From assembly GCF_022809125.1 (NCBI RefSeq), contig NZ_JALGBI010000003.1, positions 1 through 64,000 on the forward strand: a DNA stretch of 64,000 bases. Direction: 5' to 3'. The notes under the pieces were generated by a model. The model worked only from the letters and a program-made list of their open reading frames with translations, had not been told where the DNA came from and ran no database searches. This document shows positions 56,447 to 64,000 of the stretch, piece after piece. The stretch is from Variovorax terrae (GTDB lineage Bacteria > Pseudomonadota > Gammaproteobacteria > Burkholderiales > Burkholderiaceae_C). Positions within the stretch are counted from its first letter, which is position 1. Each line of letters begins with the position of its first letter. The position numbers were made by a program, and so were the translations under genes.

Positions 56447-58023
56447 CCGAGGCTCTCCACCACGCTGCGCAGGTTGCCGAACATGGCCTCGTCGCTGATC
56501 GCGAAATCGAAGGCCAGCAGCTGATTGGCCGGCAGGTCGCCGAACACGCGCTGCACGCCGTGCATGATGCGGTGCTTGTAGACGCGCACCGCCGCCGGCG
56601 AGGCGAACGGCACCAGCGCGATGATGCAGGGCGTGAGGTTGGCGTCGCCGCGCTCGGTCGGCCAGTGCCAGGCGGTTTCGCCGCGGCTGTGCAGCTGCTG
56701 GATCTCCTCGATGATGTCCTGCTGGCGCTCATGCTGCGCGCGCCAGACCACGCAGTGGCTCTCCAGCCCGTATTCGCCGCGCAGGCGCGCCAGCCAGGCG
56801 AACTCGCCGGCCAGCCCGCGCGGTGCCGCGGGCCACAGCGTGGTCAGGTCGCCGGCCTGGCGCGTCAGGCGCAGGTAGTCGGCATAGCTCTCCAGCAGCA
56901 CGGCCACGGTCTGCAGGTTCTCGCCCGTCAGCGCGGTGAACGGCATGCTCTTGATGACCATGAGGCCGAAGGCCTGCCGCTCGCCGTCCAGCAGCGGCGC
57001 CGCCGCGATCAGGGCCGAGCGGTGGGATTTTTCAAGCAGGGTTTCCTGCAGGTGCGTCTGGCGGCCAGTTTCGATGGCGCGCACGATCATCGGGTCGTCG
57101 GGCTTGGGGTCGCTGATCTCCCCGATCGACGCCACGCGGTACAGCCGCAGCACCGGCTCCGTGCGCAGCTCGTACAGCGCGGCCGACTCGAGGCGGCAGT
57201 GCAGCCCGATGAAGTCGAGCAGGGTCTGCGCCGCCGGCAGGCGGCCGCTGTCGGCGCGCATGTCGTGCATCTGCTCGTCCAGCATGATGCGCAGGTCCCG
57301 CAGCGCGCCGCGCAGCGTGCCGGGCTGGTCCACCAGCTCGTACTCCAGCTCGTCGTGCGAGAGCTTGACCAGGTACAGGCGGCGCGTCAGGCGCTCGACC
57401 TTGTCGCTGAGGAAGTGCGCGGCCTCGCGCAGGCGCAGCGCGCGCAGGCTCCAGTAGCCGCCGAACTCGCCGGCGATCAGCGTCATGATGGCGCCGCCCA
57501 GGAAGTACAGGCGCGGGAACTCAGGCACCGGCGCCAGCAGCGACCAGGCGCCGAGCAGGCCGAGCGCGGCCGCCGCACCCCAGCCCACGCCGTAGCGCAG
57601 CGCGATCAGCCAGGGCCCGAGCCAGGGCCAGGGAAAGCCTTCGTTGATGTAGAACGGGTTCTCGGTGTTGCTGACCCAGCTCAGGTAGACGAAGAACGCG
57701 GGCCACAGCAGGGTTTCCGCCACGCGCCCGTAGAGGCCGGGCTGGAACCTGAGCGCGCGCCGCAGCAGCAGGCGCAGCGCCATCAGCAGGCGCCGCAGCA
57801 TGTTGAACCCGCGCGCCAGCGGCGACAGCCAGCGCGGCAGGGCGCGCCGGCCCGGCGCGAAGCTGCCGCGCCGCACGGACGGCTCGGGCTCGCGCAGCAC
57901 GTCCAGCAGTTCGTTGACCGAGGCCGTGAAGTCCGACTCCGGCACCCCGCTGTGGCGCCATTCGGCGCCGCGGGGCGGCGGCTTCTTACCGGCTGGCGGC
58001 GGGGAGGCTGGCGGCGGGCTCAA
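56443..58023 (-). CDS. pelD: Pel cyclic-di-GMP receptor PelD
   Basis: A 526-residue inner-membrane protein. A Pro-rich N-terminus is followed by four membrane helices (residues about 105-200), a helical linker, a GAF domain (SGRLPAAQTLLDFIGLHCRL to ENLQTVAVLLESYADYLRL) and a degenerate GGDEF-like domain. In Pseudomonas PelD binds c-di-GMP through an RxxD site and activates synthesis. Here RQQD at residues 433-436 fits this pattern. The N-terminus overlaps the pelC end by 38 bases. No diguanylate cyclase lies in the window. Confidence 0.93.
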   Translation of the reverse strand: MSPPPASPPPAGKKPPPRGAEWRHSGVPESDFTASVNELLDVLREPEPSVRRGSFAPGRRALPRWLSPLARGFNMLRRLLMALRLLLRRALRFQPGLYGRVAETLLWPAFFVYLSWVSNTENPFYINEGFPWPWLGPWLIALRYGVGWGAAAALGLLGAWSLLAPVPEFPRLYFLGGAIMTLIAGEFGGYWSLRALRLREAAHFLSDKVERLTRRLYLVKLSHDELEYELVDQPGTLRGALRDLRIMLDEQMHDMRADSGRLPAAQTLLDFIGLHCRLESAALYELRTEPVLRLYRVASIGEISDPKPDDPMIVRAIETGRQTHLQETLLEKSHRSALIAAAPLLDGERQAFGLMVIKSMPFTALTGENLQTVAVLLESYADYLRLTRQAGDLTTLWPAAPRGLAGEFAWLARLRGEYGLESHCVVWRAQHERQQDIIEEIQQLHSRGETAWHWPTERGDANLTPCIIALVPFASPAAVRVYKHRIMHGVQRVFGDLPANQLLAFDFAISDEAMFGNLRSVVESLG

Positions 58024-58573
58024 TGCGGATTCCCGAGACGAGTTCGGCGGTCAGTTTCTGGCCGACCGCGGCCAGGGCCTCGCGGCTCCAGCCGGTGCGC
58101 CCGCCGGCCGTCGAGTAGACCACCTGGTCGGTCTTCAAGTCGCGCACCTGCAGCATCAGGCCGACGGCGGGTTCGCCGTCCACGCCAACCTTGTAGCGCC
58201 ACTCGTTGACCGCGCCGCTGATGGTGTAGCGCATGCCCTGCGCGCGCGCCCACTTCTCGGCCTCGGCCTGGGCCTTGCGCTCGCCGGGCTCGAACAGGGT
58301 TTCGGGGTTCAGCGCCGGCGGGTAGACCACGAGCTGGCGCAGCCCGGCCTGGCGCAGCGCCGATTCCAGCAGCGCCTCGGCGCGCAGGCCGGCCTGCGGC
58401 ACGTCGGTGAAATTGGCGATCGGCAGCATCGCCACCTTGTCGGCGGGCGCGATGGCCTGCTCCATCGGCGCGCGGCCCGCGGCGCCGCCGGGGCTGAGCG
58501 AGCCGCAGCCGGCCAGCAGGGCCGCGGCCAGCAGGCCGGCCGCGCCGCAAACAGGGTTGAAGGCAGTTTTCAT
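57986..58573 (-). CDS. pelC: Pel outer-membrane lipoprotein PelC
   Basis: A 195-residue lipoprotein with lipobox LLAGC near residue 21 and a PelC body: KVAMLPIANFTDVPQAGLRA, YTISGAVNEWRYKVG and a C-terminal region. PelC forms a dodecameric ring that funnels Pel to the PelB barrel. The start is 58573 (MKTAFN), five bases before the pelB stop; a longer frame overlapping pelB is rejected. Confidence 0.92.
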   Translation of the reverse strand: MKTAFNPVCGAAGLLAAALLAGCGSLSPGGAAGRAPMEQAIAPADKVAMLPIANFTDVPQAGLRAEALLESALRQAGLRQLVVYPPALNPETLFEPGERKAQAEAEKWARAQGMRYTISGAVNEWRYKVGVDGEPAVGLMLQVRDLKTDQVVYSTAGGRTGWSREALAAVGQKLTAELVSGIRIEPAASLPAASR

Positions 58574-58577
58574 GGTG

Positions 58578-61500
58578 TCACCGATCAAAGAAAATCTGGT
58601 ACTGCAGCCGCAGCTCGCGCAAGCCCGCGCTGCTGGGCTGTCCGGGCGGGCTGGGCCGGATGTCCAGGTTGATGGAAAGCTGGTCTCGCCCGGCGACCGC
58701 TCCCTTCGCGCCCAATCGTAGCAAGCCCTGTGTGGATTGCCCAGCCGCGCCCCAGCGCGTGTCGAAGCCGATCTCGCCATAGGGCCGCCAGGCCTGGCTG
58801 TAGACGGCCGGGTCGGACTGCGACAGGCCCACGCCCACGGTGGCGGAGAACGCCGTCGCGTCCTGTCCGAGGAAGAAGCTCGCCGAGGGCGCCGTGCCGG
58901 GCGGGATCAGGAACAGGGCCGGCGCATCGGGCTGGCCGTCGGAGCGCACATGGCTGCGCCGCAGGCTGGCCTGCAGGCGGATGTCGGGGTAGTCGCGCCG
59001 CACGTACCAGTTGCCGGTGAGCGCGGCGTCGACACCGCGCCCGAGGTAGGCCCCGGTCTGGGTGCGGTAGCGGCTGCCGGCCACGCTGGCCTCCAGCTCG
59101 GCCTCCTTGCTCAGCCGGTAGCCGAGGCTGGCGGCCAGGCGGTCGCGCATGCCGGCCACCGACAGCGGCGCGCTGTCGTCCGTGCGGTCGTTGCGCGCCG
59201 CCTGCAGGATCAGCGTGCTGCGGCTGTCGAGCTTGCGGGTGAGCTGCAGCCGGCCGCCCTGGAAGGAGGCCAGCGCGTCGCGCGCGAACACCTCGGCCAC
59301 CACCTCGCCCCAGGCGGTCTTCGCCTGCAGCCCCAGGCGCGCTTCGCGGTCGTGCGCGGGCACGGCGGCGATCTGGCTGGCATCGGTGACGCGGTTGTCG
59401 AGCGAGGTCAGCTCGACCGTCAGGCGCAGCCCCGGCCCCAGCACCCGCTCGACCTGCGCCCCCACGCCGCTGCGCGCCAGGCCGCCGGTGGTGCGGTACA
59501 GGCTTTGCACGCCGGCATTCGAGCTGCTGCGCAGCAGGTCTTCCTGCACCGCCTGCTGGGTGTCGTCGTCCAGCCCCTCGGGCAGGCGCTGGCCCAGGGT
59601 GACGCCGGCGGCGGCCGCCTGCGGCACCCGGTCGAGCTCGCGCAGGGCGGTGATCTCGTCCTGGATGTCCAGCCGCTGCGCGCCGCGCCCGCGCGCCGGG
59701 GCCGGGCGGTCCAGCAGGCGGTCGAGCTGCTGCAGGTCGCCGTTGGCCAGTGCCAGCGCGGCCTGCTGGTAGGCCGGGGTCTCGATGCGCGCTGCCTGCT
59801 GGCGCCAGAGCCAGCGCGCGGCGGCGTCGAAGCGCCCGGCCGAGAGCAGCCAGGCCGCGGCCAGGTCATCGAGCTGGCGCCGGCTCTCGGCATCGGCCTG
59901 CGGCGCCGCCAGCAGGGCGCCGAGCTGCTGCTGCCAGCGCTGCTTCTGGGTGCCGCCGGCGAACGCCGCGGCCAGCCGCAGCTGCGTCATGAGGGCCTGG
60001 CGCGCCTGCGCCGCGTCGGCCGGCTGGGCCGCGGCGCGGTTCGCCAGCCCCCAGGCATGGCGGCGCACGCGCAGCGCCACCGAGCCCTGCTGGGCGCGTT
60101 CGAGCACGTCGGCGTAGTTCATGAGCCAGAGGAAATCATCGGCGTGCGCCGGCGCCTGCGGCAGCATCAGCGCCAGCGCCTGGCGCGGCTGGTCGAGCTG
60201 CTGCATCGCGGCCGCCAGCACCTCGCGGTAGGCGGCGTTGTGCCGCACGCGGCCCAGATGCCGGCCGAGTTCGGCGCGCAGCGCGGCATCGTCCTGCTGG
60301 TCGATCAGCAGCCACCAGTAGGCCACGCGGGCCGCGGCCAGGTCGGGGCGCAGCGCCAGCGCCTGGCGGTAGTCGCGCGCCGCGCTGGCGAGCTCGCCCA
60401 GGCGCACGTGCAGGCCGGCGCGCCGCTCCAGGAAGGCCGTGTTCTGCTCCAGCCGGGCGCGGTGCGGCGCCTGCAGGGCCGCCAGCAGCTGCTGCAGCTC
60501 GGCCGTGTCGGGCTGCGCATCGATGGCGTCGAGCCAGGCGAACACCAGCTCGTCGCTGGGCGTGCGCGGGTACAGCCGCGCGGCCAGCGCGCGCGCGGCC
60601 GGCGCATCGCCAGCTTCGAGCCGCAGCCGCACGGCGCGCTCGGCCTGGTAGGGCTTGGGCGCGCCGCGCGCGATCACTTCGTCCAGCGCGCGCCATGACG
60701 CGGCGCGCTCGCCGGTTTCCCAGGCCAGATCGGCCAGCAGGTTCCAGTAGTCGGCGTCGAAGGCCTGGCCGGCCTCGTCGGGCAGCCGGGCCTGCAGGGC
60801 GCGCAGCGCGGCGGGCTGGTCACCCTGCTTGAGGTGCAGCTGCGCCAGCCGCATGGCGTCGTCGCGCGCAAGGCCGGCGGGCCGCAGCGCCTCCAGCACG
60901 GCGATGGCTTCGCGCGGGCGGCCGGCACGCTCGAGCAGCGCGGCCTGCTGCGACAGCAGCCCGCGCTGCGTGCCGGGCTGGGTCTCGATCAGGCGGCGCA
61001 GGAAGGCGAGCGCGCCGTCGACGTTGCCCAGCCGCTCGTAGACCGCCACCACGCGGCGCGTCTCGTCGTCGGAGAGCGGGCGGCGCCGCTGCAGCGCCAG
61101 CCAGGCTGCGAGCAGCGCATCGTCGTCGTAGAGCATGGGGCTCAGGCGGAACACGTTGTCCAGGGCGCGCTCGCTGGCGCCCCGCTGCATGAGCTGCACC
61201 CAGGCGGCCAGCGCCTGCGGGCCCCGGCCGGACCACTCGGACACCTGCGCATAGCGTTCCAGCCAGCCGGCATCGCCGGGCTGCTGCAGCCGCCCGGCTT
61301 CGGCCATGCGCAGCGCCTGCGGCAGGTCGCTGGCGGCGGCGAAGGTGTCGTAGGCGGTGCGCAGTTGCTGCGGCGACAGGCTGGCGGCCAGCGCGGCCGC
61401 GCTCATCGAGGGCGGCAGCACCTGGCGCAGGTGCGCGGCGGCTTCGCGCGGCAGCGCGGCGCCGAGCGCGAGGCTGGCCAGCGTCCAGTGGTAGGGGTCG

Positions 61501-62303
61501 CCCGAAGGCAGCGGCGCCGACTCGCGCGCCGCCGCCTGGTAGGCCTGCACCGGCTGGCCGGCGGCCAGCAGCGCCTGGACGCCCTGCTCGAGCAGGCGCT
61601 GGCGCGCATCGGTTTGCGCGGTGCGCCCGCGCGCCGCGAAGAACAGGTCGGCCGCCTGCGGCAGCGCGCCTTCGGCCAGCGCCAGGCGGGCGCCCTGGGT
61701 CAGGTCGCCCAGGCCCGCCGAGGGCATGCGCAGCAGGCTTTGCAGCAGGCCGGCCACCAGTTGGCGGGCCTGCGGCGGCTCGGGCTGCAGCTCGTGCAGG
61801 GTGCCCACCAGCGCGAACACGCGGGCCGGCCGGTCCACCGCGGCGATCTGCCCGCGCAGGCGCTGCAGCACTTCGGCGGCGGCCATGTCGGCCGGCTGGC
61901 CGGTGGCCGCCACCTGGCGGTAGCGCGCGCGCCACCAGGCCAGGTCCCACTCGGCCCAGCGCGCCTGGGCCGCGGCGTCGCCGCCCAGCAGCGCCTGGGC
62001 CTGGCCGAGCGCCTGGCGCGCCTCGTCGAGTTCGCCGGCCGCGATCAGCTTCTCGGCCAGCAGCAGGCGCAGGTTGAGGTCGCGCGGCTCGGTGCGGATG
62101 ATGTTGCGCAGGTAGGCGATGGTGAGATCGCGGTTGCCGAGCTCGGACTCCTGGCGCAACAGCGTCAGCAGGTCGCGCTTGGGAAACACCAGCACCAGGC
62201 CGATCACCGCGATGCCGACCAGCCCCAGCACGCCTCCGCGCGGCAGGATGCGGTCGCGCCCGCGGTCACCCGGCGCAACGGAGTACGACGGTGGTTTGTC
62301 CAA
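58578..62303 (-). CDS. pelB: Pel outer-membrane porin and TPR scaffold PelB
   Basis: A protein of about 1241 residues that exports Pel through the outer membrane. One N-terminal membrane helix (GGVLGLVGIAVIGLVLVF) is followed by about 19 TPR-type helical repeats and a C-terminal beta-barrel from about residue 900 (GLRLTVELTSLDNR to LRLQYQIFF). The start is probably TTG at 62303, with AAGGA seven bases upstream; another TTG at 62318 would overlap pelA more. It overlaps the end of pelA by 38 bases or more. Confidence 0.93.
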   Translation of the reverse strand: MDKPPSYSVAPGDRGRDRILPRGGVLGLVGIAVIGLVLVFPKRDLLTLLRQESELGNRDLTIAYLRNIIRTEPRDLNLRLLLAEKLIAAGELDEARQALGQAQALLGGDAAAQARWAEWDLAWWRARYRQVAATGQPADMAAAEVLQRLRGQIAAVDRPARVFALVGTLHELQPEPPQARQLVAGLLQSLLRMPSAGLGDLTQGARLALAEGALPQAADLFFAARGRTAQTDARQRLLEQGVQALLAAGQPVQAYQAAARESAPLPSGDPYHWTLASLALGAALPREAAAHLRQVLPPSMSAAALAASLSPQQLRTAYDTFAAASDLPQALRMAEAGRLQQPGDAGWLERYAQVSEWSGRGPQALAAWVQLMQRGASERALDNVFRLSPMLYDDDALLAAWLALQRRRPLSDDETRRVVAVYERLGNVDGALAFLRRLIETQPGTQRGLLSQQAALLERAGRPREAIAVLEALRPAGLARDDAMRLAQLHLKQGDQPAALRALQARLPDEAGQAFDADYWNLLADLAWETGERAASWRALDEVIARGAPKPYQAERAVRLRLEAGDAPAARALAARLYPRTPSDELVFAWLDAIDAQPDTAELQQLLAALQAPHRARLEQNTAFLERRAGLHVRLGELASAARDYRQALALRPDLAAARVAYWWLLIDQQDDAALRAELGRHLGRVRHNAAYREVLAAAMQQLDQPRQALALMLPQAPAHADDFLWLMNYADVLERAQQGSVALRVRRHAWGLANRAAAQPADAAQARQALMTQLRLAAAFAGGTQKQRWQQQLGALLAAPQADAESRRQLDDLAAAWLLSAGRFDAAARWLWRQQAARIETPAYQQAALALANGDLQQLDRLLDRPAPARGRGAQRLDIQDEITALRELDRVPQAAAAGVTLGQRLPEGLDDDTQQAVQEDLLRSSSNAGVQSLYRTTGGLARSGVGAQVERVLGPGLRLTVELTSLDNRVTDASQIAAVPAHDREARLGLQAKTAWGEVVAEVFARDALASFQGGRLQLTRKLDSRSTLILQAARNDRTDDSAPLSVAGMRDRLAASLGYRLSKEAELEASVAGSRYRTQTGAYLGRGVDAALTGNWYVRRDYPDIRLQASLRRSHVRSDGQPDAPALFLIPPGTAPSASFFLGQDATAFSATVGVGLSQSDPAVYSQAWRPYGEIGFDTRWGAAGQSTQGLLRLGAKGAVAGRDQLSINLDIRPSPPGQPSSAGLRELRLQYQIFFDR

Positions 62304-64000
62304 CCTGGCTTCCTTCAATGACCAGCGCCTCGCCGCTGCGGCTGGCGCGCAGGCCGGGCACGGCGCCCTGCAGCTCGCAGCCCGGGGCCACCAGCCGCGC
62401 GTTGAGCGGCAGGTGGCCCTCGAAGGCCAGCCGCTGCAGCGCGCCGTCCTGCGTCCACGAAATCAGCCGCGCATTCGCCGATTCGAGATAAAAACCGGCG
62501 GAGGTCCTTGTCCCTTGGTCATAGTTTGCTATCGATTTCGAAGCATGCAGGTACTCGACCGAGGCATGCCGCAGGTGGCCCGCGAAGCCGCTGGCCGGGC
62601 TGAAGGCCGGCAGCGGCTGGTCGGCCTCGATGCGCCATTCGCGCAGGAAGCGCCCGCCGCGCAGTTCCAGCCCGCCGTCGGTGCGCGCCACGGTGGCGCG
62701 GCGCCAGTCGAGCACGCGCTCGGCGTATTCGCTGGCGTAGACCGGGTGCAGCGTCTGGGCCTTGAGCCGGGCCTCGGCCCAGCCGTAGACCTTGTGCAGC
62801 GAGGCGATGCTGGCGCGCTTGGTGACGATGTAGAGGTGGTAGTACATGTCCACCGGCTTGAGGCGCAGCGGCAGGTCGGTCATCTCGTAGGTCTCGGTCA
62901 TGCGCTCGTAGCCGTAGAACGGGCCGGTCCAGTCGTTGGTGTAGACGTTCTCGTTCTGGTTGGGCGCGTAGACCTGGAACCAGTCGCCCTTCATCATGCC
63001 CAGCGGGCCGACCAGGGTCAGCGAGGGCTCGGCACGCGTGATCAGGGTGTCGCCGCCGTTCATGTTGAGCAGGCCGGCCTGGTAGGCCAGCTTCACGGGC
63101 TCGGCCAGCGGCTGGGTGTCGCCGCTCCACAGCACCATGCGGGTCTTCTTGCCGGGCGGCGCCAGGGTGTTGATGTAGTCGCGCGCGCCGACGATCTCGC
63201 GCACCGGGTCGTAGCGGTAGCCCGGGATCGGCAGCGCCATGACGGCGTTGCCGTGGGCGCGGCCGAGTTCCGAGTCGGCCCAGAAGAACGGGTGGCTCCA
63301 GGTGTGGCTGGCGATCTCGACATGCGGCAGCGCGAAGATCCTGCGCGCCGTGGCCTCCATCTGGGCCGACAGCGCCGGATACAGGCCGCGCGGCGAGACT
63401 TCGCCTTCGATGATGGAGATGGTGCTGGGCCAGCGGTAGCGCTCCAGGAACTCGCGCAGCAGGTGCTCGCCCGCGATCGGCGTGCCGGGAATCTCGGCGC
63501 GGCTCGGGAAGCCGTCGCCGTCCACGTGCACCATCAGCAGGCGGCGGCCGGTCTCGGTGGTGACGTCGGGCACCGGCACGCCGGGCGCCACGCGCAGCGC
63601 GGCGCGGAAGAAGGCGATCGGGTCGACCACCCAGCGCTCGCCGTTGTCCTGCGGCAGGTCGACCTTCCAGTAGCGGTCGGCCGCGAAGCCGCCCCAGGGC
63701 GTGACGGCCACCACGTCGGCCCGCTCGCCCTGTGCGCTGCGCACGCGCAGCCAGACCTCGCCCTGGCGCACGGTGGCAGGCGTGAAGCTGGCGGCCAGCG
63801 GCTTGGGCTCGATCTCGAAGCCGGTGTACTTCGAGAGTTTTTCCAGCGTCAGCGAGGTGGTGCTGCGTTTGGTCTCGCCGATGTCCACGCCGAACGCGTT
63901 CATCGCGGTGTCGCCGGGCAGCGCGCCGACCATCACCACCGGCACGCCCTGCACGCGCGCGGCGTTGAGCAGCTTCATGAGCGCAGGCGTCTCGTCGAAC
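62266..64000 (-). CDS. pelA: Pel polysaccharide deacetylase/hydrolase PelA, C-terminal part
   Basis: The 3' part of PelA (about 578 codons); the N-terminal glycoside hydrolase domain is beyond the window edge and the frame stays open to 64000. The CE4-like deacetylase domain has DGDG in VHVDGDGFPS and the two metal histidines in SHTWSH. A C-terminal beta domain follows. Residues coded by 62489-62540 (SKSIANYDQGTRTSAGF) are a copy of the GCTAT-family repeat, translated in frame. PelA deacetylates and trims Pel in the periplasm. Confidence 0.95.
   Translation of the reverse strand, partial: FDETPALMKLLNAARVQGVPVVMVGALPGDTAMNAFGVDIGETKRSTTSLTLEKLSKYTGFEIEPKPLAASFTPATVRQGEVWLRVRSAQGERADVVAVTPWGGFAADRYWKVDLPQDNGERWVVDPIAFFRAALRVAPGVPVPDVTTETGRRLLMVHVDGDGFPSRAEIPGTPIAGEHLLREFLERYRWPSTISIIEGEVSPRGLYPALSAQMEATARRIFALPHVEIASHTWSHPFFWADSELGRAHGNAVMALPIPGYRYDPVREIVGARDYINTLAPPGKKTRMVLWSGDTQPLAEPVKLAYQAGLLNMNGGDTLITRAEPSLTLVGPLGMMKGDWFQVYAPNQNENVYTNDWTGPFYGYERMTETYEMTDLPLRLKPVDMYYHLYIVTKRASIASLHKVYGWAEARLKAQTLHPVYASEYAERVLDWRRATVARTDGGLELRGGRFLREWRIEADQPLPAFSPASGFAGHLRHASVEYLHASKSIANYDQGTRTSAGFYLESANARLISWTQDGALQRLAFEGHLPLNARLVAPGCELQGAVPGLRASRSGEALVIEGSQVGQTTVVLRCAG
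62489..62540 (-). repeat. GCTAT-family repeat, copy k, in frame inside pelA
   Basis: Minus strand: CGAAATCGATAGC, then AAACTATGACCAAGGG, ACAAGGACCTCCGCCGG, TTTTTATC. It has all blocks of the consensus, best matching copy f, and codes for about 17 residues of the pelA product without a stop. Confidence 0.75.

Noticed and set aside
58737..60698. A 653-codon frame opposite pelB
   Set aside because: Shadow of pelB: Arg/Gly/Gln-rich without domains, while pelB in the other strand has the TPR and barrel pattern.

Overview
This 64 kb, very GC-rich window looks like chromosomal core sequence of a betaproteobacterium of the order Burkholderiales, most probably family Comamonadaceae (Variovorax/Ramlibacter/Polaromonas-like). 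The pointers are the rpsL-rpsG-fusA-tuf order, an mreBCD-mrdA cluster divergent from gatCAB, Bug-type solute receptors, acyclic-terpene-type AtuA, and a dense set of short interspersed repeats of a kind I associate with Comamonadaceae (from memory, not searched). I saw no rRNA, tRNA, insertion sequence, prophage or CRISPR array.

Layout. 1-3.85 kb: str operon on the minus strand (rpsL, rpsG, fusA, start of tuf) with a recognisable promoter. 3.9-7.75 kb: minus-strand genes for a D,D-carboxypeptidase, an alpha/beta hydrolase, a 2Fe-2S ferredoxin, a VanZ-like membrane protein and a HemJ-like protein. 7.8-8.0 kb: a good candidate small RNA with promoter, two hairpins (one with an anti-Shine-Dalgarno loop) and a terminator. 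8.1-10.3 kb: hemB and a CorA-type transporter. 10.3-16.8 kb: small metabolic genes (thioesterase, LysR, GST, amidohydrolase, dienelactone hydrolase, HCCA isomerase, SDR) and marC. 16.8-21.1 kb: an Mla-type lipid ABC operon (permease, ATPase, MCE protein, lipoprotein) ending in a lone cyclic-nucleotide-binding-domain protein. 21.3-25.1 kb: enoyl-CoA hydratase, AtuA and an MFS carrier. 25.2-29.6 kb: LysR divergent from mmsA and a GMC oxidoreductase. 29.7-33.3 kb: a NarL-type two-component pair followed by two small exported proteins, one with a C-terminal tandem octapeptide. 33.4-36.4 kb: a small unknown protein, an ammonium transporter with sigma-54/NtrC signals, and a TauE-type exporter. 36.5-41.2 kb: cell-shape operon mreB-mreC-mreD-mrdA. 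41.4-44.7 kb: gatCAB. 44.8-52.4 kb: DUF4124 protein, pyrE, AP endonuclease, a MarR-controlled amidohydrolase/Bug pair, metallo-beta-lactamase-fold protein, M48 peptidase, AmpG-like carrier. 52.5-64 kb: the Pel exopolysaccharide operon pelA(partial)-B-C-D-E-F-G, on the minus strand with overlapping genes.

The most unusual signal is not a gene. A roughly 55 bp repeat with GCTAT...ATAGC arms recurs at least ten times in the window. It lies mostly between genes, but two copies supply the signal-peptide region of exported proteins, one lies in frame inside pelA, and others form or abut gene 3' ends. A different GC-rich repeat is inserted in frame in the amidohydrolase at 13 kb. The window therefore records repeated conversion of intergenic repeats into coding sequence. 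The other points for follow-up are the small RNA at 7.8-8.0 kb, the NtrC/sigma-54 control of amt, the MarR operator, and the overlapping divergent starts of pyrE and the AP endonuclease gene.
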